The notes under the pieces were generated by a model. It was not told where the DNA came from. It searched no databases and saw only the letters and a program-made list of their open reading frames with translations. A stretch of DNA of 64,000 nucleotides from Gordonia amicalis NBRC 100051 = JCM 11271. GTDB taxonomy: Bacteria > Actinomycetota > Actinomycetes > Mycobacteriales > Mycobacteriaceae. The DNA is taken from NCBI RefSeq assembly GCF_000332995.1, contig NZ_BANS01000022.1:1-64000 (forward strand). The letters run 5' to 3'. The stretch's first letter is position 1; each line of letters begins with the position of its first letter. This document shows, piece after piece, positions 33,912 to 42,686 of the stretch. A program made the position numbers and the translations under genes.

Positions 33912-34625
33912 GTGGTCATCGCCGACGATCAGAACACCGACGATCGGAACGCGAACGGGACCGACGGGTCCGCTCGCCGGCGCGTCGGGCGTGACCGCCC
34001 GGCGCGCAGCACCCGCAACCGCCCGACCGACGAGGAGTTGCTGGACGCCGCCTGCGAGGTGATCGCCGAGGTGGGCGCCGACCGCGCGACCATGACCTCG
34101 ATCGCTGAACGCGGCAGCACCACGCGGGTGACCCTCTACGCCCATTTCGGGTCCCGCGACGAGCTCGTCTCACGCGTCATCGCCCGCGAACTCGACATCT
34201 TCACCTCGTTCATGTTCCGCGTCTACGACGAGAGCGAGGACATGCCCTACGGGGCGCGTGCCCGCCATTCGGTGCGGTGCCTGTTCGATTACGCCCGCAA
34301 TCACCCCGCGGGCCTCCGCGTGCTGATGGGACGCAGTGAGGGCGGAGGCGGCAACCGGCGCTTGTACGCGGCGCTCGAACCGCGTATCTCCGCCCGGCTC
34401 CGAAAGAACTACGCCGAACAAGGCGCCGACATCGCGGCAAGCGCGGACACGCTCGCGTCCCTGCTGCTGGGCATGAGCCTCGACGTCGCGCACCGTGCGC
34501 TCATCGTCGACGGCGCCGGCATCGACGAGGCGTGTGACCTCGCGGTCACCGCCACCATGGCCGTACTCCGGGACGTCCGGCCGGAACAACTCCAAGCGCT
34601 CGACGCGTCCCTCGAACAGCGCTGA
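33912..34625 (+). CDS. TetR-family regulator next to the importer
   Basis: A 237-aa TetR protein with a 40-residue acidic then basic disordered N-terminus, the HTH (LLDAACEVIAEVGADRATMTSIAERGSTTRVTLYAHFGSRDELVSRV) and a divergent C-terminal domain. The GTG start at 33912 is the first in frame; a start nearer the HTH cannot be excluded. Its place directly after livF suggests co-transcription and control of the importer or of an unseen catabolic set. No operator is evident in the short gap. Confidence 0.8.
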   Translation: MVIADDQNTDDRNANGTDGSARRRVGRDRPARSTRNRPTDEELLDAACEVIAEVGADRATMTSIAERGSTTRVTLYAHFGSRDELVSRVIARELDIFTSFMFRVYDESEDMPYGARARHSVRCLFDYARNHPAGLRVLMGRSEGGGGNRRLYAALEPRISARLRKNYAEQGADIAASADTLASLLLGMSLDVAHRALIVDGAGIDEACDLAVTATMAVLRDVRPEQLQALDASLEQR

Positions 34626-34809
34626 CAGCCGGATCACCCGGCGTCGCCCGCACGATCGGCGGCCGGTCCCGGGCCCGTATCCAAGACCCGGACAAGTCGA
34701 CCCCAAGTTTCCCGCAAGCGGGTCCGGCGATTCTTTCTCCTGTCACACGAACCCCCGCGGTCGAACCGCCCCGGTACCCCGGACCACGGCCGCCCAGGAG
34801 AGGAACACC

Positions 34810-35442
34810 ATGTCGCGTCCGCAGAACATCCAGTCCGACACCGATCAGCTCGAGACCGAGGAGATCGGCCCGCTTCCCGGCCCGCGCCGGCCGCTGTGGC
34901 AGATCGGTCGCCGCGCCACCGTCATCGTGGCCTGCCTGGGCTTCAGTGCCCTTGCGGCGTGCAGCTTCAGCGTCGGCACCCAGACGGTCGAGGAGGCCTC
35001 CGACATCGATGTCGGCGAGTGCCTGCAGATCGGTGAGGAGGAAGGCGACGGCAAGGTGGCCGCCACCAAAGAGGACTGCGAGGGCACCGAGGGGCTGACA
35101 TTCTACGCCGCCGACAAGGTGAGTTCCGGTGCGGAATGCACCGCCGACTACACCTCGAGCCTCACCTTCAGCGGAGGTGACGAGAAGCTCTGCATGACAC
35201 CGAATTTCGCGACTGACACCTGCTATCAGATCCCACTCAACGGCGGAGACCTCGCCGACTACCGCGAGGTCGGATGCAGCACCTCGCCGGTGGCGAACAC
35301 GATCATCGCCAAGACGGTCAGCCGTGGCGACGGATCGATCACCTGCCCCGGGGATCAGACGAGGTGGACCTTCACGCAGCCGGCGTCGATCGGTTACTGC
35401 CTGACCGAGGATGTCACCGCCGCAGGCGAATTCGGCGGCTGA
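34810..35442 (+). CDS. lipoprotein with a long cytoplasmic N-terminal tail, unknown function
   Basis: A 210-aa protein. Its membrane segment is preceded by about 33 mostly acidic/polar residues (QSDTDQLETEEIGP) and a RRPLWQIGRR positive stretch. The segment ends SALAAC at about residue 51, a good lipobox. The mature part has nine or more cysteines in pairs (GECLQ, DCEG, AECTA, LCMT, TCYQ, GCST, TCPG, YCLT), implying a disulfide-rich fold. ATG 34810 has AGGAGAGGA. The last 49 bp overlap the convergent oxygenase gene. I recognise no family function. Confidence 0.65.
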   Translation: MSRPQNIQSDTDQLETEEIGPLPGPRRPLWQIGRRATVIVACLGFSALAACSFSVGTQTVEEASDIDVGECLQIGEEEGDGKVAATKEDCEGTEGLTFYAADKVSSGAECTADYTSSLTFSGGDEKLCMTPNFATDTCYQIPLNGGDLADYREVGCSTSPVANTIIAKTVSRGDGSITCPGDQTRWTFTQPASIGYCLTEDVTAAGEFGG

Positions 35443-36656
35443 GTCGCCGGTTCGGCCATCGGCGGCTGGCCCGACGATGCGGAGTTCGTCGCCGCGTCGA
35501 CCAGGCCGTGACCGACCCGGTAGTCGGCGCGCATCCGGGCCATCTCCGCATCGCGCACGCGATAGGCCTTCTCGATCCGCGCACGGGCTCGCCGTGCGCC
35601 GCCCCGGCGCTGTGCCGAGCCGGCCAATGCGAGGGCCGGACCGACCCGACCGAGAACGTGCTTGATCGTCCCGTCCGGGATACCCAGGGCGTCCGCGTCG
35701 TGGTCGCCGATGAACACCCGCTGCAACCCGTACATGACGGTGGTGGCCAACCGGTTTCGCAGGACACGCGGGCCGGGGAGCACGTTGGCGAGTTCCGGGA
35801 CGAGATAGTCCTCGGTGAGCGCGACCACGAAGTCGTGATCATCGGGTCCGGGTCCCGGCGACGTCAGGCGATACAGCTCCTCGATGCGGACATGATCGGC
35901 CTCGCAGCTCGGATTCAGTTCTGGACTCATGCCGACGACATGCCCGACGTAACGCCAGAGATGGTAGATGTCCTCGAGTTCCCGATCGGTGAACCGGACC
36001 CCGAGGGTGTGCATGGCGTCGATCGCGATATGCCCGAACTCGGCGATCGTGAAGGCCATGTACGGCTGTGGAATCGGTACACCCCAGGCCTTTTCGTCCC
36101 AGTCGCCCCGCTTCCACAGCATCTGCCGCACATGCGCGTGGATCATTCGGACCCGCACGGTGTACGCGAAACCGTCTCCGTCGCGGCGCATCCCGCCCGG
36201 CGTGATGACCTGGCTGAGCCACTCCCCGACCTCCACCGACCGCATCGCCGGCTGCGACACGTAGCGCCCGGTGATCGCGAGCGGCTTGGCGGCGATGGTG
36301 TTCCCCGCTCCGCGTACCAGTGATGCCGCACCCAGCACGATGCCGAGCGGTGCGGTGTTGACGATGAGCGCATCCGCGGCCCGGGCCATCCGATCGTGGT
36401 CGGCCCAGGCCGGCTCGTCGTCGAGGAAGGCGAACAGCGCGCGCATGGAATCGGTGGACTCGTCGAGCGAGGAGATCCCGTGGGCGAGTGCGTTCCGCAG
36501 CACGGAGGTCGTCGACCCGCCCGGGTGCGAGTCGGCCGCGACCGCCTCGGCGAGGGGATCGGCGAGCCACATCTGGTCGAGCCAGACCCGCCCGGCCTCG
36601 CCATAGCGCTGCACCGCGAGGTCGGCATTCACCAGATCAGACGGGATCGATTCCAT
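35394..36656 (-). CDS. MpaB/Lcp-type oxygenase-family protein (DUF2236)
   Basis: A 420-aa all-helical protein of the DUF2236 group, which includes the haem-dependent rubber oxygenase Lcp and the mycophenolic-acid enzyme MpaB. The conserved core VRVRMIHAHVRQMLW lies near residue 170 and carries the Arg/His set used for haem and catalysis in Lcp; EFGHIAIDAMHTLG follows. No secretion signal is evident, unlike secreted Lcp, so a polyisoprene substrate is doubtful. It may cleave or oxygenate another hydrophobic molecule. The C-terminus is Ala/Pro-rich and its coding end overlaps the convergent lipoprotein gene. Confidence 0.75.
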   Translation of the reverse strand: MESIPSDLVNADLAVQRYGEAGRVWLDQMWLADPLAEAVAADSHPGGSTTSVLRNALAHGISSLDESTDSMRALFAFLDDEPAWADHDRMARAADALIVNTAPLGIVLGAASLVRGAGNTIAAKPLAITGRYVSQPAMRSVEVGEWLSQVITPGGMRRDGDGFAYTVRVRMIHAHVRQMLWKRGDWDEKAWGVPIPQPYMAFTIAEFGHIAIDAMHTLGVRFTDRELEDIYHLWRYVGHVVGMSPELNPSCEADHVRIEELYRLTSPGPGPDDHDFVVALTEDYLVPELANVLPGPRVLRNRLATTVMYGLQRVFIGDHDADALGIPDGTIKHVLGRVGPALALAGSAQRRGGARRARARIEKAYRVRDAEMARMRADYRVGHGLVDAATNSASSGQPPMAEPATQPPNSPAAVTSSVRQ

Positions 36657-36710
36657 GGAGTAATGAGAACACGGGCGTTGCCACTTTCCGAAGACTTTCC
36701 GGATGACGGC

Positions 36711-38291
36711 TCACAGACTTCGCTGCTTCGCATACTCCGCCATCGCCGCGCGCTCGCCGTCGTGCTTCGGGTAGAAGAAGAACACGATCGTGGCGCCCGC
36801 CAGCACGATGGCCGCGGCGGCGCCGTAGGCGCGGTTGTCTCCGTGCACGAAGGCGTCCCGGGCGGCGCCGATGATCTGGTCGGCGTACTGCGGATAGCGT
36901 TCGGCAAGCACCTCGGCGCTGGAGAAGGACTTGGTGAGTGCGATTTCGGTCTGCTCGGTGATCTGGTCGGCCTGCGGCGACGCCGCGATGGTCTCCCGCA
37001 GCTGGTTCGCGTAGCCGGCGGTCAGGATGGCACCGAGTGTCGACTGCAGGATGGCCCCGCCGAGGTCGCGCTGCAGATCCGACATGCTCGACGCCATACC
37101 CGCCCGCTGGACGGGAACCGATCCGGTGAGAGATTGCGAGGCCGGGGTCCCGGCCAGTCCCACACCGACACCCACGAGGACGTAGACCAGGCCGACGTGC
37201 CAGAAGTGGGCGTGGGAGTCCCAGGTCAGCATCGCGAACACGAGCCCGGCCACGATGAAGGCGTAACCGGACAGCAGGGTGAACCGCGATCCCATGCTCT
37301 GCACGAGTTTGGCCGACTGCGGCGCGACGATGACCATCGCACCTGCGGCGGGCAGGATCGTCGCGCCGGCGGCGAGGGTCGAGTAGTCGAGCACGTTCTG
37401 CATGTACTGCTGCCCGATGAACATCGCGCCCATCAGCGTGCCGAAGACGATGAGCCCGCCGACCGCGGCGACCCAGAAGGTGCGTCGGGCCGCGATCCGG
37501 AGGTCGAAGAGCGGAACACGCACGCGCAGTTGCCGCCACACGAATCCGGCACCGGCGACGACCGCGATCACAGCGAGGATGTAGACCTGGAGCCGCTGAT
37601 CTCCGTTGGGCGCGAAGTTGATCGCGAGGACCAGCGCGCCGACCATCACGATCGAGACGACACCGCCGAGGTTGTCGACGACCGCCGCCTCGTCACCGGT
37701 GTCGGTGGGCACCAGCCGCCACGCCGCCGCCAACGCGAGAACGGCCAGCGGCAGGGTCACCAGGAACACCGCGTGCCAGCTGAACACCTCGAGCAGCGCA
37801 CCCGACATCAACGGGCCGAGTGCCGAGATCGCCCCGCCGAATGCCGACCAGGCGGCGATCGCCCTGGTGCGCCTGGGTCCCGACCACAGGGCGGTGATCA
37901 CCGCGAGGGTCGTCGGGAAGGCCAGGCCCGCAGCGATACCGCCGACCAGGCGGGCACCGAAGAGGACCTCGATGGTGGGCGCGAGCCCGGCCACGAGCGA
38001 CGCCGGGATCGACAGTGCCATGCCGAAGACGAGCATTCGTTTGCGGCCGTGGCGATCTCCCAGCGCACCGAAGTACAACACCGATGCGGCGAGGCCCAGC
38101 GAGTACCCGACGGCTATCAGGTTCAGTTGCGTCGAACTGGCGTCGAGATCCTTGCCGATGTCGGGCAGAGCGACGTTGGCGACCGCGAGATTGATGTTGG
38201 CCACGCCCGCGACGAGGATCAGCGCGATGAGAATCGCACGCGCGCGTGCCGGTGCCGTGCCTGTTTCGACCTCGGGCGTCGTCGACGTCAT
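36711..38291 (-). CDS. MFS drug-efflux transporter (DHA2, 14-TM type)
   Basis: A 526-aa major facilitator. The N-terminal half has LAVANVALPDIGKDL (motif D1-like), YFGALGDRHGRKRML (motif A) and IAAWSAFGGAISALGPLMSGAL (motif C, antiporter Pro-Gly element). The helix count is about 13-14, with a periplasmic loop near residues 420-480. This fits proton-driven drug or dye export. Start ATG 38291 lies 6 nt after a TACGAT box and has no Shine-Dalgarno; a start 15 codons upstream would cross that promoter. No dedicated regulator gene adjoins it. Confidence 0.85.
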   Translation of the reverse strand: MTSTTPEVETGTAPARARAILIALILVAGVANINLAVANVALPDIGKDLDASSTQLNLIAVGYSLGLAASVLYFGALGDRHGRKRMLVFGMALSIPASLVAGLAPTIEVLFGARLVGGIAAGLAFPTTLAVITALWSGPRRTRAIAAWSAFGGAISALGPLMSGALLEVFSWHAVFLVTLPLAVLALAAAWRLVPTDTGDEAAVVDNLGGVVSIVMVGALVLAINFAPNGDQRLQVYILAVIAVVAGAGFVWRQLRVRVPLFDLRIAARRTFWVAAVGGLIVFGTLMGAMFIGQQYMQNVLDYSTLAAGATILPAAGAMVIVAPQSAKLVQSMGSRFTLLSGYAFIVAGLVFAMLTWDSHAHFWHVGLVYVLVGVGVGLAGTPASQSLTGSVPVQRAGMASSMSDLQRDLGGAILQSTLGAILTAGYANQLRETIAASPQADQITEQTEIALTKSFSSAEVLAERYPQYADQIIGAARDAFVHGDNRAYGAAAAIVLAGATIVFFFYPKHDGERAAMAEYAKQRSL

Positions 38292-38297
38292 CGGTGA

Positions 38298-38303
38298 ATC
38301 GTA
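38298..38303 (-). promoter_or_regulatory. -10 box TACGAT for the MFS gene
   Basis: It ends 6 nt before the minus-strand ATG at 38291, which has no ribosome-binding site, so a leaderless start is likely. Confidence 0.5.
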
Positions 38304-38401
38304 CGTGCGGAAGCACTGCCCGAGCAGGGCTTCCACGCGTCAGCGGCACGGAATTGCCACGCCCCGGGCACCGAACAGCCCGGGGACGGGATCGTCGTGT
38401 G

Positions 38402-38605
38402 TCAGATGCAGACGCTGAACGACAAGGAGCCGAGCGGAATGTCCAGGCAGATCGCCAGCGAACCGACGGCCTGTTGCGGCTGGATCGGTGGCGACTGGGC
38501 GGGCGCAGCCGACGCCGCCGGCACTCCGGCGAGTCCGAGTGTGCACACCGCGGCCACCGTTGCGGCACCGACGGTCAGACGACGGGTGATCGTTGACTTG
38601 TTCAT
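38402..38605 (-). CDS. very small secreted protein (67 aa)
   Basis: It begins MNKSTITRR with GAGGGGG 8 nt upstream of ATG 38605. It has a textbook signal peptide ending ASA-AP near residue 33. That leaves a mature peptide of about 34 residues: PAQSPPIQPQQ followed by a hydrophobic end with two Cys (AICLDIP and FSVCI). The strong start signal supports it being real. It is transcribed alone between the MFS and ATP-grasp genes. No family is recognised; a surface or cell-wall peptide is possible. Confidence 0.65.
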   Translation of the reverse strand: MNKSTITRRLTVGAATVAAVCTLGLAGVPAASAAPAQSPPIQPQQAVGSLAICLDIPLGSLSFSVCI

Positions 38606-38748
38606 GATTGAGCCCCCTCGAGCACATTTCCCCCGCACCGAGACCTGCTCACGTGACCCATCGCCGCAGGTGGTGCTGGGTCCTGAGTCTACGCCGCGGC
38701 GTGCCCGATCGCGTCCCACATCTTGGGGACATTCGAGGAGGACCGGGC

Positions 38749-39933
38749 TCAGAGGCTGATGCGCAGACCGTCCCACTCGTGGTCGTGCATGAACCCCTCG
38801 GCGAGTCCGACCCGGTACTTCGCACAGCTGCGCAGGATGCCCGCGTATGCGAACGGGAGCATCACCGCCGGCATCTGGTCGCCGGGCCGGGTGATCACAT
38901 CCGATGCCCCGCGGAAGTCGCGGATGAACTGGCGGAGGGACCTGCCGTTTCGGGAGGGGGCACGCCAGCCGTAGAGCATCATCCCGAGTCCGATCATCCG
39001 GTCGACATCCGTTGCGGGGGTGATGATCTCGGTGTCGGGATCGGAGGTGCCGAGGAAGGCGCGGTCCACGCCGTCGCCCGGGGAGAACATCATGATCCCA
39101 CTCGTCGCGCGCGGATTGCACTCGATGCAGAACAGGTCCTTGTCAGGGCCGTCCTCGATGAAGTCGAAGCCGATCTGCCCGGTGAAGTCGACTCGCTCGA
39201 CGATGTCGGCGACCCACGCCTGGATGCGCGGATGGTCGACGGACCGGAAGTTCAGACATGAACTGCCGTCGATGGCGTAGTCGACCGGATAGGTGGCGTG
39301 CGCGTAGATCCGGCCCTCGTGGCACACCGAGTAGGTGCAGTACTTGTCGCCCGAGATCCACTCCTGCGCGACCCACGGGTTCTGCTCGTCGTGCTCGAGC
39401 CAGGTCAGCGGATCCCCGGGCTGCACCTTGTGCACCTTCTGCGAACCGCGCGAGTAAGACCGCTTGAGCGCGAAGGGCTTGTCGAAATCGAGCGATCCGG
39501 CGTCCTCTGGTCCGGCGACCCGCGCGAACTTGCGCGTCGGGGTTCCGAGTTCGACGAGCAGTTCCTGGAATTCGTACTTGTGGTGCAGCCGGTTCTCGAT
39601 GTCGAAATCGGAGAGGAAGAGCCGGCATCGCGGCGGAAACAAGTCCGCGAGCATCGCGATGATGTCGGTCTCCTCGTGGACCGGGATCACCATGTCGACG
39701 TCGTTCTCCTCGACGATCCGCGCGAGCGCACGACAGTACGCGAGCGGTTCGAACTTCGGCGGCGGAACACGGTGAAAGTCGCTCACCCCGTTGGAGAATC
39801 TGCTGATCGCGACGGCCACCGAATCGACGGTCGTCACCCGGTGGCCACCCGCGGCCATGAGCCGTGCGAGTTCCAGGGAGAGGAACGACCGACCGAAAGT
39901 GATCAGTACATGAGCTCGTCCGGCGCTGTCCAC
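38749..39933 (-). CDS. orphan ATP-grasp enzyme
   Basis: A 394-aa protein. The N-terminal VLITFGRSFLSLELARLMAAGGHRV is the Rossmann-like pre-ATP-grasp domain. The ATP-grasp part has KPFALKRSYSRGSQKV (ATP-binding Lys), NPWVAQEWISGDKYCTYSV and GFDFIEDG with FCIECNPRATSG (Mg-binding Glu/Asn). It should ligate a carboxylate to an amine or thiol through an acyl phosphate. There is no clear partner gene, and the closest types are carbamoyl-phosphate-like or natural-product ligases. The GTG start at 39933 lies 7 nt after a TACACT box. The product is unknown. Confidence 0.78.
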   Translation of the reverse strand: MDSAGRAHVLITFGRSFLSLELARLMAAGGHRVTTVDSVAVAISRFSNGVSDFHRVPPPKFEPLAYCRALARIVEENDVDMVIPVHEETDIIAMLADLFPPRCRLFLSDFDIENRLHHKYEFQELLVELGTPTRKFARVAGPEDAGSLDFDKPFALKRSYSRGSQKVHKVQPGDPLTWLEHDEQNPWVAQEWISGDKYCTYSVCHEGRIYAHATYPVDYAIDGSSCLNFRSVDHPRIQAWVADIVERVDFTGQIGFDFIEDGPDKDLFCIECNPRATSGIMMFSPGDGVDRAFLGTSDPDTEIITPATDVDRMIGLGMMLYGWRAPSRNGRSLRQFIRDFRGASDVITRPGDQMPAVMLPFAYAGILRSCAKYRVGLAEGFMHDHEWDGLRISL

Positions 39934-39940
39934 TCGACAG

Positions 39941-39946
39941 AGTGTA
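39941..39946 (-). promoter_or_regulatory. -10 box TACACT for the ATP-grasp gene
   Basis: A 7-nt gap to the GTG at 39933 with no Shine-Dalgarno fits a leaderless transcript. The rest of the 233-bp divergent gap to 40167 shows no other clear signal. Confidence 0.5.
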
Positions 39947-40166
39947 GGGGGTACCGGGTGCCCGGGCGCGACGCCTCGGTTCCCGTGCCTGTTGAACGGA
40001 ATTCGGACACCGCGGGAATATTCGGTACCGATCTGTCGGTTCGACCTGTTAGTTTGCGCTCGACCGGTCTCTTCGGGCCGGTCGGACGCGTAGTGGCACG
40101 CGATCGGGTTGGACGACGGACCGGATGTTCGGCGAGACCGGGCGTCCGGACCGGGTTGGAGGTGGC

Positions 40167-41291
40167 ATGCAACTGTTCGTGGTCGGTGTCATCGCCGCAT
40201 GCCTTGCCGCCGTCGCCTACGGGATGTCGACGGTTCTCCGTGCGCTCGGCGCGCGCCGGGTCGCCGCGACGGCCGCCGAGGAGGGCAAGGGCATCACCAC
40301 CGGGACCGGTGCCCCCACCATCTCCTCGACGATGTCCACCTTCGTCGATCCCGCCTTCATCCTCGGCACCACGATGGTCGTCATCGGTTTCGCCGGTGGA
40401 TCGCTCGCCGCGCGGTTCCTCCCGCTGTTCCTGTCGCAGACCATCGTGTCCGCGAACCTCGTCGTCACGGCACTCCTCGGGACGATCATCCTCAACATCG
40501 CGCTGCACACGCGCGAATGGGTCGCCATCTGGCTCGTCGTGATGTCGCTGTGCCTTCTCGGTGTCTCGTCGTCGCACCACACCGGCGGCGGTGAAGAGAT
40601 CGGCTTCCACTGGGGCCTGTTCCTCGTGACCCTCGCGCTGTGTGCGTTCGCCCTCGTCGGCGTCTACAACCTCGGTTCGGCCGCGGCCGCCATCGCCGGC
40701 GGTGCCGCGGCCGGTCTGCTGTTCGGCATCATCGCCATCGCCGTGCGCATCCTCGGCGGCGTCGAACCGTTCGATCCCGTCGCCCTCCTGACCGACCCGG
40801 CGGCATGGACGATCGCCACGGCGGGCGCGGTCGGCTTCTACGTCCAGACCGTGGCCCTGCAACTGGGTGCGGTCAACGGTGTGACCGCAGTGCTGGTGGT
40901 CGGCGAGACCGCCGGCCCGAGCCTCGTAGGCGTCGTGTTCCTCGAGGACACCGCCAAGCCGGGACTCGGCTGGCTGGCCATCGTCGGCTTCGTCGGCGCG
41001 GTCATCGGCGCCGTGCTGGTCGCCTGGTACGGCTCGGTCGACCCCGATCACCTCGGCGAGGCCCCGCCGATGAAGGGCGGCTGGCGCCGCGGCCGCGAGG
41101 AGCCGGAGGACGAAACCGACGGGCTTCCCGACGACTTCGATGCCGATGAGTTCGAAGCAGAGGCCTTCGAAGAGGACTTTCGCCGGGAACCGTTCGAGCC
41201 CGGCCCGCTCGCCGAGGCCGTCGAGCCGCACCCGGGTGACCCCGGGTCCGACCACCGGTCCGCCGGCAGACGGGACTCGCAGCGCAACTGA
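40167..41291 (+). CDS. DMT-superfamily-like membrane protein
   Basis: A 374-aa protein with about nine or ten hydrophobic helices in two EamA-like halves (first ~5-140, second ~150-295). The halves contain FLSQTIVSANLVVTALLGTIIL and YVQTVALQLGAVNGVTAVLVVGETAGPSLVG, the small-residue helices typical of drug/metabolite transporters. A ~75-residue very acidic, Pro/Glu/Asp-rich cytoplasmic tail follows. ATG 40167 has TTGGAGG upstream. The solute is unknown. It is divergent from the ATP-grasp gene, so export of that enzyme's product is conceivable but unproven. Confidence 0.75.
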   Translation: MQLFVVGVIAACLAAVAYGMSTVLRALGARRVAATAAEEGKGITTGTGAPTISSTMSTFVDPAFILGTTMVVIGFAGGSLAARFLPLFLSQTIVSANLVVTALLGTIILNIALHTREWVAIWLVVMSLCLLGVSSSHHTGGGEEIGFHWGLFLVTLALCAFALVGVYNLGSAAAAIAGGAAAGLLFGIIAIAVRILGGVEPFDPVALLTDPAAWTIATAGAVGFYVQTVALQLGAVNGVTAVLVVGETAGPSLVGVVFLEDTAKPGLGWLAIVGFVGAVIGAVLVAWYGSVDPDHLGEAPPMKGGWRRGREEPEDETDGLPDDFDADEFEAEAFEEDFRREPFEPGPLAEAVEPHPGDPGSDHRSAGRRDSQRN

Positions 41292-41352
41292 TCGGGACGT
41301 ATCTCCCCACCAGATGGTTGACACCCGTTCCACCGGTGGAGATGGTGGGGTG

Positions 41353-42219
41353 ATGACGCCCACCGCGACGGAGTCGCTCGCCCGCCTCGCCTACGAGACC
41401 CTCGAACCCTTCCACGTCCTCGCCTACTTCAACCCGGGACTCGGCCGGGCACAAGAGGACACCGGTCTCGACGGCCACGCGTTCTACGTCGGCGCCCGCG
41501 GAGCTCCACTCGGTCCCTGCGCCGCCCCGGTTGTCTCCGCCGCCTTCTACAACTTCAACCCCGAACTGATCGCCAAGTCGTGGAACGCCGCGATCGACGC
41601 CGGTCTCGACCGCGTCCACGAACGTCGCCACGCGATGCTCGACGATTCCCTGCGAGAGATCCTGGGTGATTCCGCCGACGACGCCCTGCTCGACGAACTC
41701 GCCTCCGAGTACACCGAACTCGCCGTCGGCCTGCCGCTCGGCGGTCGTCCCCTGACGGCCGCGTGGGCTTCGGCACCGATCCCGGACACGCCGCGCCTGC
41801 GGCTGTGGCAGGCGACCGCGATCCTGCGGGAATGGCGAGGCGACAACCACATCGCGGCCCTCGTCCTCCACGGACTCAACGGATTCGACGCGGCCGTCTT
41901 CCATGAGGCCCAGCTGCCCGATCCGGAGGTGATACGCCGGGTCATGGGCAAACGCGTCGTGCTGCTCACCCGCGGCTACTCCGAACAGGACTGGGAGGAC
42001 AGCGTCGACCGGCTCGTCGAAGCAGGCCTCGCCGAACGCGTCGACGACGGTCATCGCCTCACGGCACAGGGCGCCGCGGTGTACGACGACATCGAGGCGA
42101 CCACCGACGCCGCGGGTGAATCCCGGTGGGCCGGGACCGCCGAGTTGCTCGAGCGGACCCGTCCGATCGTCAAGGCCGTGATCGGCGCCGGGGTCCTGCC
42201 CGGAACGAGGCGCAGATGA
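41353..42219 (+). CDS. SCO6745/SalK-family protein
   Basis: A 288-aa helical protein of an actinobacterial family. The N-terminal half has FHVLAYFNPG, GHAFYVGARGAPLGP and AAFYNFNPELI. The C-terminal half reads like a winged helix (VLLTRGYSEQDWEDSVDRLVEAGLAERV, HRLTAQGAAVYDDIEATTD), resembling MarR-type domains. It may therefore be a regulator or an adaptor; no catalytic residues are obvious. ATG 41353 is preceded by a G-rich stretch (GTG one codon earlier). The stop overlaps the next ATG, starting an operon of three genes. Confidence 0.7.
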   Translation: MTPTATESLARLAYETLEPFHVLAYFNPGLGRAQEDTGLDGHAFYVGARGAPLGPCAAPVVSAAFYNFNPELIAKSWNAAIDAGLDRVHERRHAMLDDSLREILGDSADDALLDELASEYTELAVGLPLGGRPLTAAWASAPIPDTPRLRLWQATAILREWRGDNHIAALVLHGLNGFDAAVFHEAQLPDPEVIRRVMGKRVVLLTRGYSEQDWEDSVDRLVEAGLAERVDDGHRLTAQGAAVYDDIEATTDAAGESRWAGTAELLERTRPIVKAVIGAGVLPGTRRR

Positions 42220-42677
42220 GTGGCCACGCCGAGGATGTGCGCGAGATCGAGAGCCTCAAGTACCGGTACCTGCGGGCACTCGACACCAAGGACTGGACCA
42301 CGTTCGCCTCGACGCTCACCGCGGACGTGACCGGCAACTACGGCGCGACGCTGTCCTTCGGCACCCGGGACGAACTCGTCGGATACATGGAGGCCAACGT
42401 CGGGCCGTCGGTCATCACCGAGCACCGCGTGGCCCACCCGGAGATCGAGATCTCCGGCGACACCGCCCGCGGCCGCTGGTATCTGCAAGACCGGGTGATC
42501 GTCGTGGACTTCTCGTTCATGCTGATCGGCGCCGCCTTCTACGACGACACCTACCGCCGGACCGAGGACGGCTGGCGCATCAGCGCCACCGGCTACGACC
42601 GCACCTACGAGGCCACCATCGGACTGGTCGACCTGCCGAGCTTCGCGCTCGAGGTCGGCCCGGCCGTACGAATCTGA
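42216..42677 (+). CDS. SnoaL-like / NTF2-fold protein
   Basis: A 153-aa single-domain alpha+beta-cone protein (SnoaL_4 type). Its features are IESLKYRYLRALDTKDWTTF, an acidic cleft, EHRVAHPEIEISGDTARGRWYLQDRVI and DDTYRRTEDGWRIS. Relatives act as small dehydratases or isomerases, or bind hydrophobic ligands. Start ATG overlaps the upstream stop (ATGA) and the next gene starts 9 nt after its stop. No substrate can be named. Confidence 0.8.
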   Translation: MSGHAEDVREIESLKYRYLRALDTKDWTTFASTLTADVTGNYGATLSFGTRDELVGYMEANVGPSVITEHRVAHPEIEISGDTARGRWYLQDRVIVVDFSFMLIGAAFYDDTYRRTEDGWRISATGYDRTYEATIGLVDLPSFALEVGPAVRI

Positions 42678-42686
42678 GGACGTGAC

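Noticed and set aside
35394-36656. Rubber-degrading Lcp itself
   Set aside because: No Tat or Sec signal peptide; only family-level similarity is supported.
36396-38297. 633-codon plus-strand frame across the MFS and MpaB genes
   Set aside because: It spans two well-supported minus-strand genes, is low-complexity acidic/basic, and has no ribosome-binding site.
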